DNA from: Succinatimonas sp. UBA7265
GTDB taxonomy: Bacteria; Pseudomonadota; Gammaproteobacteria; Enterobacterales; Succinivibrionaceae
Assembly: GCA_002473165.1 (NCBI GenBank)
Contig: DKSD01000099.1
Span: forward strand, 1 to 42,056
Direction: 5' to 3'
DNA: 42,056 nucleotides
The notes under the pieces were generated by a model. That model had not been told where the DNA came from and did no database searches. It saw only the letters and a list, made by a program, of their open reading frames with translations. Positions 24,258 through 33,064 of the stretch are shown here, one piece after another. A program made the translations under genes and the position numbers. The stretch's first letter is position 1. The number at the start of each line of letters is the position of its first letter.

Positions 24258-24414
24258 GATCTCCGTGGCACTCTCAACGGTGACCACTCCGATCATCAAC
24301 GGCTTCCGCAACTTCCTGGCTGCCTTGCCCATGATGTTTAGTGCTGGGATGCTTTCCGCGATCTCGGGATCTTTAAACTCGGTGATCGCGTTGACGGCAA
24401 ACATGCGTTGCTGA
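24235..24414 (+). pseudogene. Remnant of an EIIC gene 3' end
   Basis: From 24250 the plus strand reads LITISVALSTVTTPIINGF, which matches LIMISFVLPAVITPIINYF near the end of the intact EIIC protein at 12 of 19 residues. The match fades after about 25 codons and the frame ends at TGA 24412. No start or upstream membrane segments remain. This is the decayed copy of a gene whose intact paralogue is at 20643-21704. Confidence 0.5.
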
Positions 24415-24616
24415 GCGTACCTGGAGATTAGACTGCGGTGACATAGCGAACCTGCTGGTGAAACCGAATTTCGTTGTGCTTTTATCCTTGTTTTTATGGT
24501 AAAACTAATGCCTGAAAGGCCAGGGCGTTTGACCTGTACTTGAAATTAGAAGCTAAAAAAGTGATTGGCGGCGCTTTGTTTTATAAACGTTTCAACAACC
24601 AGCCGGAGGGTTAAAA

Positions 24617-24697
24617 ATGGGTGTTTTCATTTTAACTGCCATGGTAATGTTGACGGTCATTGGAATGTTTGTAATTTTTTGGATTATTTCCAAGTAA
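24617..24697 (+). CDS. Candidate 26-residue single-span membrane peptide
   Basis: ATG 24617 opens a 26-codon frame ending in TAA. GGAGGG at 24605-24610 is an almost perfect ribosome-binding site six bases before the start. The product MGVFILTAMVMLTVIGMFVI... is one uninterrupted hydrophobic helix ending in a lysine. A terminator stands 60 bases downstream, so it has the layout of a small monocistronic unit. I do not recognise the family. It could be a small subunit of a membrane complex or a type I toxin-like peptide; no antisense RNA promoter was identified. Only expression data can settle whether it is real. Confidence 0.5.
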   Translation: MGVFILTAMVMLTVIGMFVIFWIISK

Positions 24698-24756
24698 GAT
24701 CAAAAACCGCCGCGCAGACAGTGGCTGGCGGCGGGGTTCACTATGAGCTTGAAAGA

Positions 24757-24778
24757 GGGGGCTAAGAGCCCCCATTTT
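24757..24778. terminator. Bidirectional rho-independent terminator
   Basis: GGGGGCT (24757-24763), loop AAG, AGCCCCC (24767-24773), then ATTTT on the plus strand. It is GC-rich enough to serve the convergent minus-strand gene as well. The 17 bases that follow it overlap the stop codon region and are identical to those at 21776-21792. Confidence 0.75.
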
Positions 24779-24784
24779 CGTGCC

Positions 24785-25609
24785 TTAAAGCGAGCGCTTG
24801 ATATCTTCGAGTGAAGATTCGGCTGCGGACGCTCTGCTGCTGGCACCCAGTGCGGTGGCGGTGGCGAACGCCGAGGCCGCCAGGGCGGAGTTGGCCCTGG
24901 ACATGGCGGCGCCTGCCATGGACTTGGCTTCGCCTACCTCATCTAAGAGCGTCAGGAACTGCTGTCTTTGTTCCAAAGCATTCTTATCCTGCTCATACAG
25001 GTTCTTGGCATCCGGAAGGGTCGAGCATCTGCCGTCCAAAAACAGTTTTACAAAGTAATTAGCGGCGAAACTGTAGCGGTAACTCGGTCCAATATATGGA
25101 AGAATGTATCTGTAAAAAGCAAGGCACTTATCAGAACACAGAATATTAGCGCACTCATTTATATCTTTTTCTTGTTCAGATATGAAGCGCTTAAGCTTCT
25201 TTCGCTGTGCAATTTCCCGGTAAGCAAGAATTAAATAAACTACGCCATACGTAACGTAACCTATCACCTGCCAATGATCTGTGAAGAGCGGGAAAAGGAA
25301 CAGTTTAGGGGAGAAAACATAATAAAACGCAGCTAATATGCAATAAGCCAACCCCATGACGAGAGCCGCGATAGCCGCACCGCAAAACAGATGTAGCAGC
25401 AGCCTCCAAATTAAACGATCCATGGTTGCAAAAGGTTTGGCTTTTTGGATGTCAGCGTCATCATCCTTGAGTCTTTTCACTATTGATTCGTAATGTGCCA
25501 TCTTTTCCGCAGCTTTATTCAGCCATGGCACTATTTCCTTAGGATTGTCCTGACTTGGATAACTCTCTGTTTCGAAGGCATCCTGTGTTTCTGCTACCTG
25601 ATCTGTCAT
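24785..25609 (-). CDS. Hypothetical two-TM membrane protein
   Basis: A 274-residue protein that I do not recognise. A charged N-terminal region (1-68) is followed by two hydrophobic segments at about 70-98 and 102-130, then a charged cytoplasmic stretch (IAQRKKLKRFISEQEKDINECANIL) and an Ala/Ser-rich C-terminus (AMSRANSALAASAFATATALGAS). It starts seven bases after the alpha-2-macroglobulin stop, so it is probably the last gene of that transcript. The shared C-terminal tail with the decayed locus at 21786 suggests an ancient duplication. Confidence 0.75.
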   Translation of the reverse strand: MTDQVAETQDAFETESYPSQDNPKEIVPWLNKAAEKMAHYESIVKRLKDDDADIQKAKPFATMDRLIWRLLLHLFCGAAIAALVMGLAYCILAAFYYVFSPKLFLFPLFTDHWQVIGYVTYGVVYLILAYREIAQRKKLKRFISEQEKDINECANILCSDKCLAFYRYILPYIGPSYRYSFAANYFVKLFLDGRCSTLPDAKNLYEQDKNALEQRQQFLTLLDEVGEAKSMAGAAMSRANSALAASAFATATALGASSRASAAESSLEDIKRSL

Positions 25610-25616
25610 AATCTAT

Positions 25617-28600
25617 TTACCGTTTGTTTATCAATGCATAATTTGCAGGCTGCTTTGCCCCGTTCGCAGTCGCTGCGTTCTCAACCTTTATTATGCTCTC
25701 TCTTACATTAAAGATCTGCAACCCGGGATTGGCCGGATCGCTCACCTGGATCTGCGGCATGGTGAAAGAGCCTGAGACATCCGGGCGCACGAGCAGGGCC
25801 AGCCTGAGATCGCCTGATGCCGGACTGCCCACGGTGAGCAGCACCCCGGTGTCTCCCTGCTGGACACTGGCCTGACTTAAGATCCCCAAAGGCCCGCGGC
25901 CGTCATCTGACAATACCTGCAAGAGTGCAAAGCCTGAGGGCAGGGCGGTACGCAGGCGCACCGCGGAATTTCCGGGCACCCGGCGCTTTAGATCAAGCAG
26001 CATGACGCACTCCTGGTGGCGCGTCAGCGCGGCCTTAGGGTTTAAAGGCACGCCGTCTTCGGAGACAAGGCTCAGGCGCAAGTCAATGCCGTCAGAGAGC
26101 TGGGAGATCTTCGCAGGATAGCCTGTGACCTCCAAGGTGTAGAAAGCGTCATCGCCGTCGTTCTTTACCTTAAGCGCGCCCTGCGCGTCAGGCACGGCCG
26201 CCACGGATTTGGCAGGCGGCAGCCCCTGCGAGGCCTCCCAGATAAGCGCCTGCGCGCCCAGTGAGAGCGCGCCGGGTTCTGAGAGAGCAGCAGGATCAAG
26301 CGCTGAGAGCGCCTTCGCGTCGCGCGCGGCCGCCGCCGCGTTTAATACAAACGCGGTGTCGAGGCTCAGGCTCGCGTTCTCCGTCTTCTCATAATTTAAG
26401 AGCTCGGCAAAGCCTTGGGCGCGGGAGGCGGTGTCCTGGGCTTTGGCCACTTTGCCCGCCAGGGCGCCCACAGCCTTAAGGGAGTTCAAGGCGCTCTGCA
26501 GCATCGCCTGCGCGCGCTCCGTGTCGCCTGCCATGGTGAAGGCGCGGCTTAAGGACGCGGCTTCAATGGGCGTCGGACTCTTTAAAGTGTCAGCCTTGTA
26601 GCGCAGCGATGCCAGGGTGTTATCCCCCAATGCAGTGAGCCCTAAGAGCGCCACGGCAGCCTGCGGGCCGTCGTAGCGGGCGCGGGAGCGCAGTTCCTGG
26701 AGCATCCTCTCACAGATATCCGGGCTCACATCAAGGCCGGATCTTGAGGCCTGGCAGAGCGCGGCGGCGATCAGGGCCTGCGCGAGGCTGTCCTGGGCGT
26801 AGAAGTCGTTATCTGAATATCCCTGAAGCCTGCCTGCAAGCGCCTGCGCCACACCCGCGAGCGCCGCGTCCTCGCGCGGGGCCCGGGTTAAGGCAAGCAC
26901 TTCAAGGGGCAGATCCAAAGGCTCAAAGCCCGCGCTTTGCTTGACCGCCCCGATAAAATCATGGTCCGCAAAGGGCAGCGCGCCGTAGGTCAAAACCGCA
27001 TGAGAACCTTTGGCAAAGCTCAGAGGGGGCTTTAAGGTAAGGCTCTGTCCGTGCTTTACAAAAGCCGTGGCCGCGGCGGTGACCATGGAACTGCCCTCAG
27101 GCACCTGGGTCTTAAGCGTGCGGATGAGCTTAAAGCCGTCTTTGGAGGCCAGGGTGAGCGTAAGGCTGCCCGGCCCCGCGGCCTCGGCCTTGACCTTTAC
27201 AGTGCTCTTTAGCACCCCGTCCTTGCCGAAGGCACCGAGATCCTGTGCGGCGGCATCGCAGGAGATCGCGCCCTCGCATTTGGAGCTCAGGCTCATCGCC
27301 GCGCCTTCTTGAAGCTCAAGATTCTGGGCGCTGACCGCGATCTGCGCCTCATCGCCTTGATGCAAAATCACCGGCAGCGCCGCGTTTAACGCGGCTTCGG
27401 CTTTGACCGGGATCTCAACTGAGGCAGAGCCGCAGGCCTTGTCGGTGGCCGTGACCACGCTAAGCCTTAGCGCTCCCTGGTGCTCGGGGATCTTAAAGCT
27501 CAGGCGCGCCTTGCCGTCTTTGATCTCAGTGACTCCCTGCCACACTGAGATCCCCTGATCCCGAAGCGCCGCCAAAGCCTCGGGCGCGGCGCCGGCGGCT
27601 TTCATCATCATGTCCTCATCGCCGTCGCCGTAGCCCTGGCCCGCGCCTTTGAAGGCGCGCAGCAGCATGCCGTAGAGATCGGAGCTCTGGATGGCAAAGC
27701 GCCAGGGCTTTTCAAAGAAAGCCTGCGGATCGGGCGCATGGTAATTGGTGAGATCCAAAATTCCGGTGTCGGTGAGCGAGGCGGTGTAAAACGCCGGGCC
27801 GTCGGCGCAGTCTATCCTGATGTCAGCCTCAAGCCTCTCCCCGGGCCTGAGGCTTTGAGGCGCTTGAAGCTCGGTTTTAAGCCGGTGCGCCTGGGCGTCC
27901 GTCTTGAGGAAGGTGACGCCGATGACCCTTGCGGGGGCGGCCACGGAGCTTACCGGGGCGGTGAACGTCACCATGGCGTGCACGCCGCGCCCGGAGTCAG
28001 GCACGCGCACGCTTAAGGTGTTCTCGCCTTTTTTAACCTCAAAGCGCTTTACGGAGATGATGTCGGTGGTGCCCAGGGCCAGATCGGCCGTGCCGTCAGA
28101 GGGTGCCGTAAAGGTGATCGCGGCCTTGTCGCCCTTCTCATAGCTCTCTTTGTCGGTTAACAGCGCCATCATGTCAGGGCGCAGCGCCTGCATGCCGCCG
28201 TCATAGCCGCGGGTGAAGTCATAGACGGTCCGGGTCTTGCCGTCGCTTATCTTGAGGCGGTAGAAGCCGTCGGCCTCAGGCTCCGGGATAGCGCAGGGGG
28301 CATTGTCCTTGCAGCTTACGCGCCCCGAACCCTGGGGGATGAGGCTCTCGCTTCTTAAATAGCGCCACGCGCCGTTGTCATAGACATACTGCCAGTCAAG
28401 ATGCCGCTCAAAGAGCGTCCAGCGCAGATCGGCGGACACCCGATCCCCCTGGGGATTGACGACTGCGGCCTCAAGGCTGTCCGTGCCATGTTTTACGCCG
28501 ATGAGCGGATTTTGCGGGCGGATCTTATAGGCACCGGCAAAGGGCGCGCTGTCTGAGCCGTTGAAGGCAGAGCCTGAGAGCCTTGCGAGCATCGCATAGC

Positions 28601-30305
28601 CTGAATCATCAAGCGCGGCTTTAAACGCAGTCCTGCCCTCTGAATCAAGCTGCGTTTCCTCAAAGCTTACGCTGCGCTCAAGCTCAGGCAGCATCTCCTC
28701 GTTGGGGCCAAACCACCAGTCTTTGTAATTCACAAAGGGATGGGGATCGGGCACCACCGTCAGCTCGCCTGAGGCCGAGAGTCCGGCGCCGGGGGCGCCG
28801 TAGCCGTAGCGGGCCTCAATCGGGAACACAGCCTGCGCTCCGGATACCTGGACTTTTTGGGTGTCCAGAGCCTGCGCCCGGATGCTGCGGGGCACGTAAT
28901 CTGCGACGGTCAAAGGCGCCGAGACCAGCACGTGTTGGTCATCTGCCGAAAGCTCCAGATGCCACAGCCCTCTTGGCCCGGACTCAGGCAGCGCCACTTC
29001 GGCTTCAAAAAATCCCGCGCCGGCGTTTTTTACCGTGCGCGAGCTTACCGCCGCGCCGTCGGGGCGGCGCAGCTTTAAGGTGAGCGCCTCAAGCTTGGGG
29101 GCATTGAGCTCCGTGTCGCGCAGCAGCGCCGTAAACTTCACGCTCTCGCCCAGGCGGCTGATCCCTCTGTCCGTGAAGGCATAGGCATCGGGCAGCCCGT
29201 CCTCGGGGGCGGAGGCTTCGGCGCTGTCTGAAATCCCGGGCAGATCGAGCCTCGTTTTTAAAGATACGGCGGCCATGTCAGATCCCGAGACGGCGCGCAC
29301 GCCCGCCGGGGCGGCGCCGCCTTGGCCTTGCAGGGCCTCGGGTTTAAAGGAGGCGTAGCCGCTTGAGTCGGTGAGGGCTTCTGCCAGCACCGTGCCGGCC
29401 TCGGAGATGAGGCTTACACGGGCGCCTGCCACAGCGTTGGCGCTCTTTAAGCTGCGCACCGCGACATTAAGGCTCTCGCGCCCGCGCCACAGGCTCATGC
29501 CTAAATCGGATACGGCAATGGTGCGGGCAAACCAGGGCCTGGGGCTGTCATAGAGCGCGGAGAGGCCTGAACTGTCAAAATCGAGTTTGGGATCGCCTGC
29601 GGCGAGGATGTAGACCCCGTCCTCGAGCACGCCGCCTGCAAGCGCGGCCAAATCCGCTTCAAACTCGTTGTCATCACCCGCATCTCCCGGGATCCTGACA
29701 TCGGCCTGTCCGAGCTTTACGGCGCTCTTTGAGAGCAAAGATGAGAGATCCCAGGGCGAGAGCGCGTCCTGGAGCGAGGCAAGCACCCCTGAGGATACCA
29801 GAGCCTCTGAGGGGATCTTCCAAAGATGCAATTTTACGGTGTCAAAGCCGCGCGCTGCCATGACGACTTTCCCCGAGCTCAGGCTGCGCGGCAGCAGCGT
29901 GCCGTGCTCCATGATGAGGGAATCCTGGGGCTTTGCCATTAAAAGTTCGGCGCGCGCATCCGCTGCAAGCTCCAGCCCCGAGGAGGATTTAAGGCCTTTT
30001 TTTAGCGTGATCTCATAGCGGTGCCCGCCTTTTAAGCCGGTAAAGCACAGGCTCTTGCCCGCAGGGGCGACGCGCAGCGGCACGGGATCCTGGGAACTCT
30101 TGCCGCGGGCTTCGACATAGGCATCCAAAGCGTCAAGCTGCGGCGTGTTTTCCATGTCATCTGAGAACACGGCGCAGGCGGTCAGCGCATTGCCCGGCAG
30201 CTGCAGGAGCCTTTGCAGGCGCAGAGAATGATCATCGGCGTTGGCAAAGGCGGGGAGTGAGGCTAAGGCGGCTGCAAGGGCCAGGAAGCTTAAGGTGCGC
30301 GGCAT
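25617..30305 (-). CDS. Alpha-2-macroglobulin family protein without thioester motif
   Basis: A 1562-residue secreted protein of the bacterial alpha-2-macroglobulin family, thought to trap proteases in the periplasm. The start is ATG 30305, which has AAGGAG upstream and gives a clean signal peptide MPRTLSFLALAAALASLPAFA; the longer frame from 30425 would bury that peptide. MG domains fill the N-terminal two thirds, with a bait-like and ANA region near EHQGALRLSVVTATD. The C-terminal helical domain begins around FEPLDLPLEVLALTRAPRE, where thioester forms carry a C-L-E-Q motif; no CxEQ occurs anywhere. There is no lipobox cysteine, so it should be soluble, closer to YfaS than to YfhM. Confidence 0.88.
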   Translation of the reverse strand: MPRTLSFLALAAALASLPAFANADDHSLRLQRLLQLPGNALTACAVFSDDMENTPQLDALDAYVEARGKSSQDPVPLRVAPAGKSLCFTGLKGGHRYEITLKKGLKSSSGLELAADARAELLMAKPQDSLIMEHGTLLPRSLSSGKVVMAARGFDTVKLHLWKIPSEALVSSGVLASLQDALSPWDLSSLLSKSAVKLGQADVRIPGDAGDDNEFEADLAALAGGVLEDGVYILAAGDPKLDFDSSGLSALYDSPRPWFARTIAVSDLGMSLWRGRESLNVAVRSLKSANAVAGARVSLISEAGTVLAEALTDSSGYASFKPEALQGQGGAAPAGVRAVSGSDMAAVSLKTRLDLPGISDSAEASAPEDGLPDAYAFTDRGISRLGESVKFTALLRDTELNAPKLEALTLKLRRPDGAAVSSRTVKNAGAGFFEAEVALPESGPRGLWHLELSADDQHVLVSAPLTVADYVPRSIRAQALDTQKVQVSGAQAVFPIEARYGYGAPGAGLSASGELTVVPDPHPFVNYKDWWFGPNEEMLPELERSVSFEETQLDSEGRTAFKAALDDSGYAMLARLSGSAFNGSDSAPFAGAYKIRPQNPLIGVKHGTDSLEAAVVNPQGDRVSADLRWTLFERHLDWQYVYDNGAWRYLRSESLIPQGSGRVSCKDNAPCAIPEPEADGFYRLKISDGKTRTVYDFTRGYDGGMQALRPDMMALLTDKESYEKGDKAAITFTAPSDGTADLALGTTDIISVKRFEVKKGENTLSVRVPDSGRGVHAMVTFTAPVSSVAAPARVIGVTFLKTDAQAHRLKTELQAPQSLRPGERLEADIRIDCADGPAFYTASLTDTGILDLTNYHAPDPQAFFEKPWRFAIQSSDLYGMLLRAFKGAGQGYGDGDEDMMMKAAGAAPEALAALRDQGISVWQGVTEIKDGKARLSFKIPEHQGALRLSVVTATDKACGSASVEIPVKAEAALNAALPVILHQGDEAQIAVSAQNLELQEGAAMSLSSKCEGAISCDAAAQDLGAFGKDGVLKSTVKVKAEAAGPGSLTLTLASKDGFKLIRTLKTQVPEGSSMVTAAATAFVKHGQSLTLKPPLSFAKGSHAVLTYGALPFADHDFIGAVKQSAGFEPLDLPLEVLALTRAPREDAALAGVAQALAGRLQGYSDNDFYAQDSLAQALIAAALCQASRSGLDVSPDICERMLQELRSRARYDGPQAAVALLGLTALGDNTLASLRYKADTLKSPTPIEAASLSRAFTMAGDTERAQAMLQSALNSLKAVGALAGKVAKAQDTASRAQGFAELLNYEKTENASLSLDTAFVLNAAAAARDAKALSALDPAALSEPGALSLGAQALIWEASQGLPPAKSVAAVPDAQGALKVKNDGDDAFYTLEVTGYPAKISQLSDGIDLRLSLVSEDGVPLNPKAALTRHQECVMLLDLKRRVPGNSAVRLRTALPSGFALLQVLSDDGRGPLGILSQASVQQGDTGVLLTVGSPASGDLRLALLVRPDVSGSFTMPQIQVSDPANPGLQIFNVRESIIKVENAATANGAKQPANYALINKR

Positions 30306-30433
30306 GGATGCTCCTTGGGGATAAGGCTTTAAAGCGCTGAGGACACGGAAATTGCGGTGCGCTGACCAATATCTTTTCTTTGTATAGCAGTCTAGCAGAT
30401 CAGGCGCCGCCAAAGGCGGAGCCATGGCGCAAA

Positions 30434-31168
30434 TCAGGCAGGCTCGGCCAAAGTCTTGCGCCGCCGCTGCCCCAGAGCGCTGGCTATAAGGCCCAGCTCA
30501 AAGAGCGCGATGAGCGGCAGCGCGAGCAGCAGCTGGGAGAGCACATCAGGCGGGGTGACGACGGCCGAGACCGCAAAGCAGCTCAAAATCACATAGCGAC
30601 GGGCTTTTTTAAGCCTTGAAAGCGAGACGATGCCAAAACGCGTGAGTATCAGGACGATAAGCGGCGTCTCAAAGCTTAGGGCAAAGGCGAGCATAAGGTG
30701 CAGTGAGAAGCTGATGTAGGACGCGATATCCGGGGCGAAGCTTACAAAATCCGGGGCGGTGCGGGCGACAAAACCCAGCACCAGGCGCAGAACCACAAAA
30801 AAGCAGTACGCGCCTCCCGCGATGAACATCAAAAGCCCTGAGATCACAAAGAGCAGCGCCAAAAGGCGCTCTTTTTTATACAGCCCCGGGGCGATAAAGC
30901 GCCAGATCTGATACAGCGTGTTGGGCAGGCTTAACGCCGCGGCGCAGAGAAAGAGCACCTCCAAAGGCGCCGTCACCGGGCTGATGACGCCCACGGCGAT
31001 AAGCTGCCCGCGCTCTGGCAGGGAGTCGATGAGCGGGGCGGACACCGCCTTAAAAAGCTCCTGCATGAAGGGGGCGAGGGCAATGCAGGTCAAAACCAGG
31101 CCTGAAAGACAAAGCAGCAGGCAGCGCCTGAGCGCCCTGAGGTTTTCATAAAAGGCCGAGTGCGCCAT
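30434..31168 (-). CDS. tatC: Sec-independent protein translocase subunit TatC
   Basis: A 244-residue inner-membrane protein with six predicted TM segments. It is the twin-arginine signal receptor. Recognisable family features are the N-terminal amphipathic start AHSAFYENLRALRRC, the first periplasmic loop with the P-rich APLEVLFLCAA, the cytoplasmic IAPGLYKKERLLAL with the conserved glutamate, and TPPDVLSQLLLALPLIALFELG. The start codon shares one base with the tatB stop (TGATG), so the two are translationally coupled. Confidence 0.94.
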   Translation of the reverse strand: MAHSAFYENLRALRRCLLLCLSGLVLTCIALAPFMQELFKAVSAPLIDSLPERGQLIAVGVISPVTAPLEVLFLCAAALSLPNTLYQIWRFIAPGLYKKERLLALLFVISGLLMFIAGGAYCFFVVLRLVLGFVARTAPDFVSFAPDIASYISFSLHLMLAFALSFETPLIVLILTRFGIVSLSRLKKARRYVILSCFAVSAVVTPPDVLSQLLLALPLIALFELGLIASALGQRRRKTLAEPA

Positions 31169-31458
31169 CAGGAGCGGCCCTCAGGTCCGGGAGTTTTGGA
31201 CGCGCCGTCTTTAAAGCCCGGCACTCCCGCAAAGCCTGTTTTGAGATCAGAGGAGGCCTCGTTTAAGAGCTCGGACTGCGCCGAGCGGAATTCGCCTTCG
31301 CAGCGTTTGAGCTCGGAACTTAAATTTCCCGCAAAGGCTTTGAGTTCGCGGATCTTCGAGCCCAAAAAAGATGAGGTCCTGACGAGTTCGCGCGGGCCTA
31401 AAAGCAGCAGCGCGGCGATGAGGATCACCGCAAACTCGGTAAAACTGATGCCGAACAT
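31168..31458 (-). CDS. tatB: Sec-independent protein translocase subunit TatB
   Basis: A 96-residue single-span protein. The hallmark N-terminus MFGISFTEFAVILIAALLLLGP has the TM helix and the glutamate at position 8, followed by the amphipathic helix SSFLGSKIRELKAFAGNL. It is shorter than E. coli TatB (171 residues), mostly by loss of the unstructured tail. It is the middle gene of tatABC, five bases after tatA. Confidence 0.92.
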   Translation of the reverse strand: MFGISFTEFAVILIAALLLLGPRELVRTSSFLGSKIRELKAFAGNLSSELKRCEGEFRSAQSELLNEASSDLKTGFAGVPGFKDGASKTPGPEGRS

Positions 31459-31463
31459 AGGCT

Positions 31464-31634
31464 TTATTTTTCGGTGACCTCAGGTTTCTTGGGATCGGTT
31501 TCGGCTGAGCCTTCCTTAAAGCCGCGCACGGCCGCGCCCAGATCTTTGCCGATATTCTTAAGCTTCGAGGTGCCAAAGATCATCGCGACGACGAGCAGCA
31601 CCACAAGCCAGTGCCACATGGATAAAGAACCCAT
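31464..31634 (-). CDS. tatA: Sec-independent protein translocase subunit TatA
   Basis: A 56-residue pore-forming subunit. The frame reads MGSLSMWHWLVVLLVVAMIF, then GTSKLKNIGKDLGAAVRGFKEG, the typical short TM helix, FGT hinge and amphipathic helix of TatA. It is shorter than the 89-residue E. coli protein because the acidic tail is reduced. ATG 31634 follows GGAG at six bases. It heads tatABC, directly after the gene of a predicted Tat substrate. Confidence 0.92.
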   Translation of the reverse strand: MGSLSMWHWLVVLLVVAMIFGTSKLKNIGKDLGAAVRGFKEGSAETDPKKPEVTEK

Positions 31635-31646
31635 ATTTATCTCCTT

Positions 31647-31677
31647 AAAATAATGCGGATCCCTCGAGGGGATCCGC
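31647..31677 (-). terminator. Hairpin between the HD-protein gene and tatA
   Basis: A perfect 9-bp stem GCGGATCCC/GGGATCCGC (31655-31663 with 31669-31677) is followed on the minus strand by ATTATTTT. It ends just before the tatA ribosome-binding site. The weak T tract suggests partial termination, so tat could be read through from the substrate gene. Confidence 0.6.
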
Positions 31678-31684
31678 CAAAAAC

Positions 31685-32839
31685 TTAAGCTATGACCGCG
31701 CGGACGACAGAGAGCGCGTTCTTATAGGCATCGCCTGAGCCGTGCTGCACAGCGTGATGGAAGCGCATGTAGCTGTACTGCGCGCCGATGTAGTTGCGCA
31801 GGTAGTTAAAGCGCGCGCCTTTGAGATCGGCATCGGAGAAGCCGAACTCCTTTTTGGCGACCTCGGCTATGAGGTTTACCGAGATCTTCGCGGCAGGCGA
31901 GGAGAGCACCCAGTCGTGATCGCCTAAGTGCACGATAAAGCCTTCCTGGCCTAAGATCTGCGGCAGGTGTTTCCTGTCTGAGGTGAGCAGATCGCGGGCG
32001 ACCGGATCGGCGCCTGCGAGGATCGAGGCTGCTTTGATCCAGCCCACGACCTGAGCCTCGTCGGCATCCGAGCCCGGGTGGTTGTGGGCGCAGGCCTGAG
32101 CGACGATCTCATTGGCCGGCATGCCGCGGTATATGGATTCAGCCACCGAGAAGATGTGGTGGGCGCCGGTGCCGGCGATGGTGTACTCCTTAAACGAAGA
32201 GCCGTCAGCGTTCCACTGGAACACCCAGGGCTTGGCAAGGTCGTGCAGCAGCTCGCCTGCGATGGCGGCGTCGTAATCGGCGTCATAGCCCATGATGTCG
32301 CGGTAGGTCGCGATAATGCCCTGGGTGATCTCCATGTTGGCGGCGGTGTGGGTGCACAGCCCGCCCGGGTAAGGATGGTGCGAGCCGTAGCCGCTGCCCG
32401 GGGCCGAGAAGAAAGGCTGCGGGCCGGAAGTGAGCGACGAGAGCTTAGGGAAAAGCTGATCCTCAGGGGTCTTGGCAGGATCGATGAGGCCCTCTGCCTT
32501 AAGCTCGGCGTAAACCTTGCTCACCGCGGCTTTGCTTTGGAAATTCTCCATGAAAGTCGGCACGGTGTTGTCGTAGAAGCTCTTCACTTTGGCCTTGAGA
32601 TCGGCGCTCTTTAAAGAATCGATCTGCTTTAAGAGGTACTGGTAGGCGTTTTGCACCAGCTCGGAGTTTTTGGCGATCGCGATGTTGTCATGGGGGATCT
32701 CAGAGAGCTTGAGCTGCTTAATCTTCGCGTTCGCGGCAAAAGCCGGGGCAGCGAAATTCATGACGGCAAGCGAGGCTGCGGCGGCGCCGGTGAACTTTAA
32801 GAAGCTGCGGCGCGACTGCGAGAAGTTAGGGTTTGACAT
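31685..32839 (-). CDS. Tat-exported HD-domain metal-dependent hydrolase
   Basis: A 384-residue protein with a textbook twin-arginine signal: SRRSFLK at residues 9-15, a hydrophobic stretch, and AFA at 33-35 as cleavage site. HD-superfamily metal ligands are visible: H164 in GLCTHTAAN, H199-D200 in GELLHDLAKP, H227-H228 in GAHHIF, and H252/H254 in CAHNHPG. It would be a folded metallo-phosphohydrolase in the periplasm, with unknown substrate. AAAGGAG precedes ATG 32839. Its position directly upstream of tatABC on the same strand suggests that it is a principal client of the translocase. Confidence 0.85.
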   Translation of the reverse strand: MSNPNFSQSRRSFLKFTGAAAASLAVMNFAAPAFAANAKIKQLKLSEIPHDNIAIAKNSELVQNAYQYLLKQIDSLKSADLKAKVKSFYDNTVPTFMENFQSKAAVSKVYAELKAEGLIDPAKTPEDQLFPKLSSLTSGPQPFFSAPGSGYGSHHPYPGGLCTHTAANMEITQGIIATYRDIMGYDADYDAAIAGELLHDLAKPWVFQWNADGSSFKEYTIAGTGAHHIFSVAESIYRGMPANEIVAQACAHNHPGSDADEAQVVGWIKAASILAGADPVARDLLTSDRKHLPQILGQEGFIVHLGDHDWVLSSPAAKISVNLIAEVAKKEFGFSDADLKGARFNYLRNYIGAQYSYMRFHHAVQHGSGDAYKNALSVVRAVIA

Positions 32840-32960
32840 GTGGTTTTTCTCCTTTTTTATGCACGGTTAATTGTGAGGAGAGCGGGTTAAGCGTGAAGGC
32901 GGGGATTGTTAAGGCCTGGTATGCAAATCAAGGCGGCGCTTAACATACAAACGCCGGGGG

Positions 32961-33052
32961 AAAAAGGGCGGGAGCCCGCCTTTGCAGGGGTAATGCGGAG
33001 GAGGCCGTGGTTATAAAGCTGCCTTAAAATGCGCGCTTTAAGTTAAGCGCGC
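32961..33052 (-). terminator. Two terminator hairpins downstream of the DUF554 gene
   Basis: On the minus strand, GCGCGCTT/AAGCGCGC (33031-33052) is followed by ATTTTAAGG. About 50 bases further on, GGCGGG/CCCGCC (32967-32980) is followed by a run of five T. They isolate the DUF554 gene from the HD-protein and tat transcript. Confidence 0.7.
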
Positions 33053-33064
33053 TTTAAGCGCAGA

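Noticed and set aside
30306..30425. Upstream start at 30425 for the alpha-2-macroglobulin
   Set aside because: It would add 40 residues before a perfect signal peptide; ATG 30305 has AAGGAG at the right distance.
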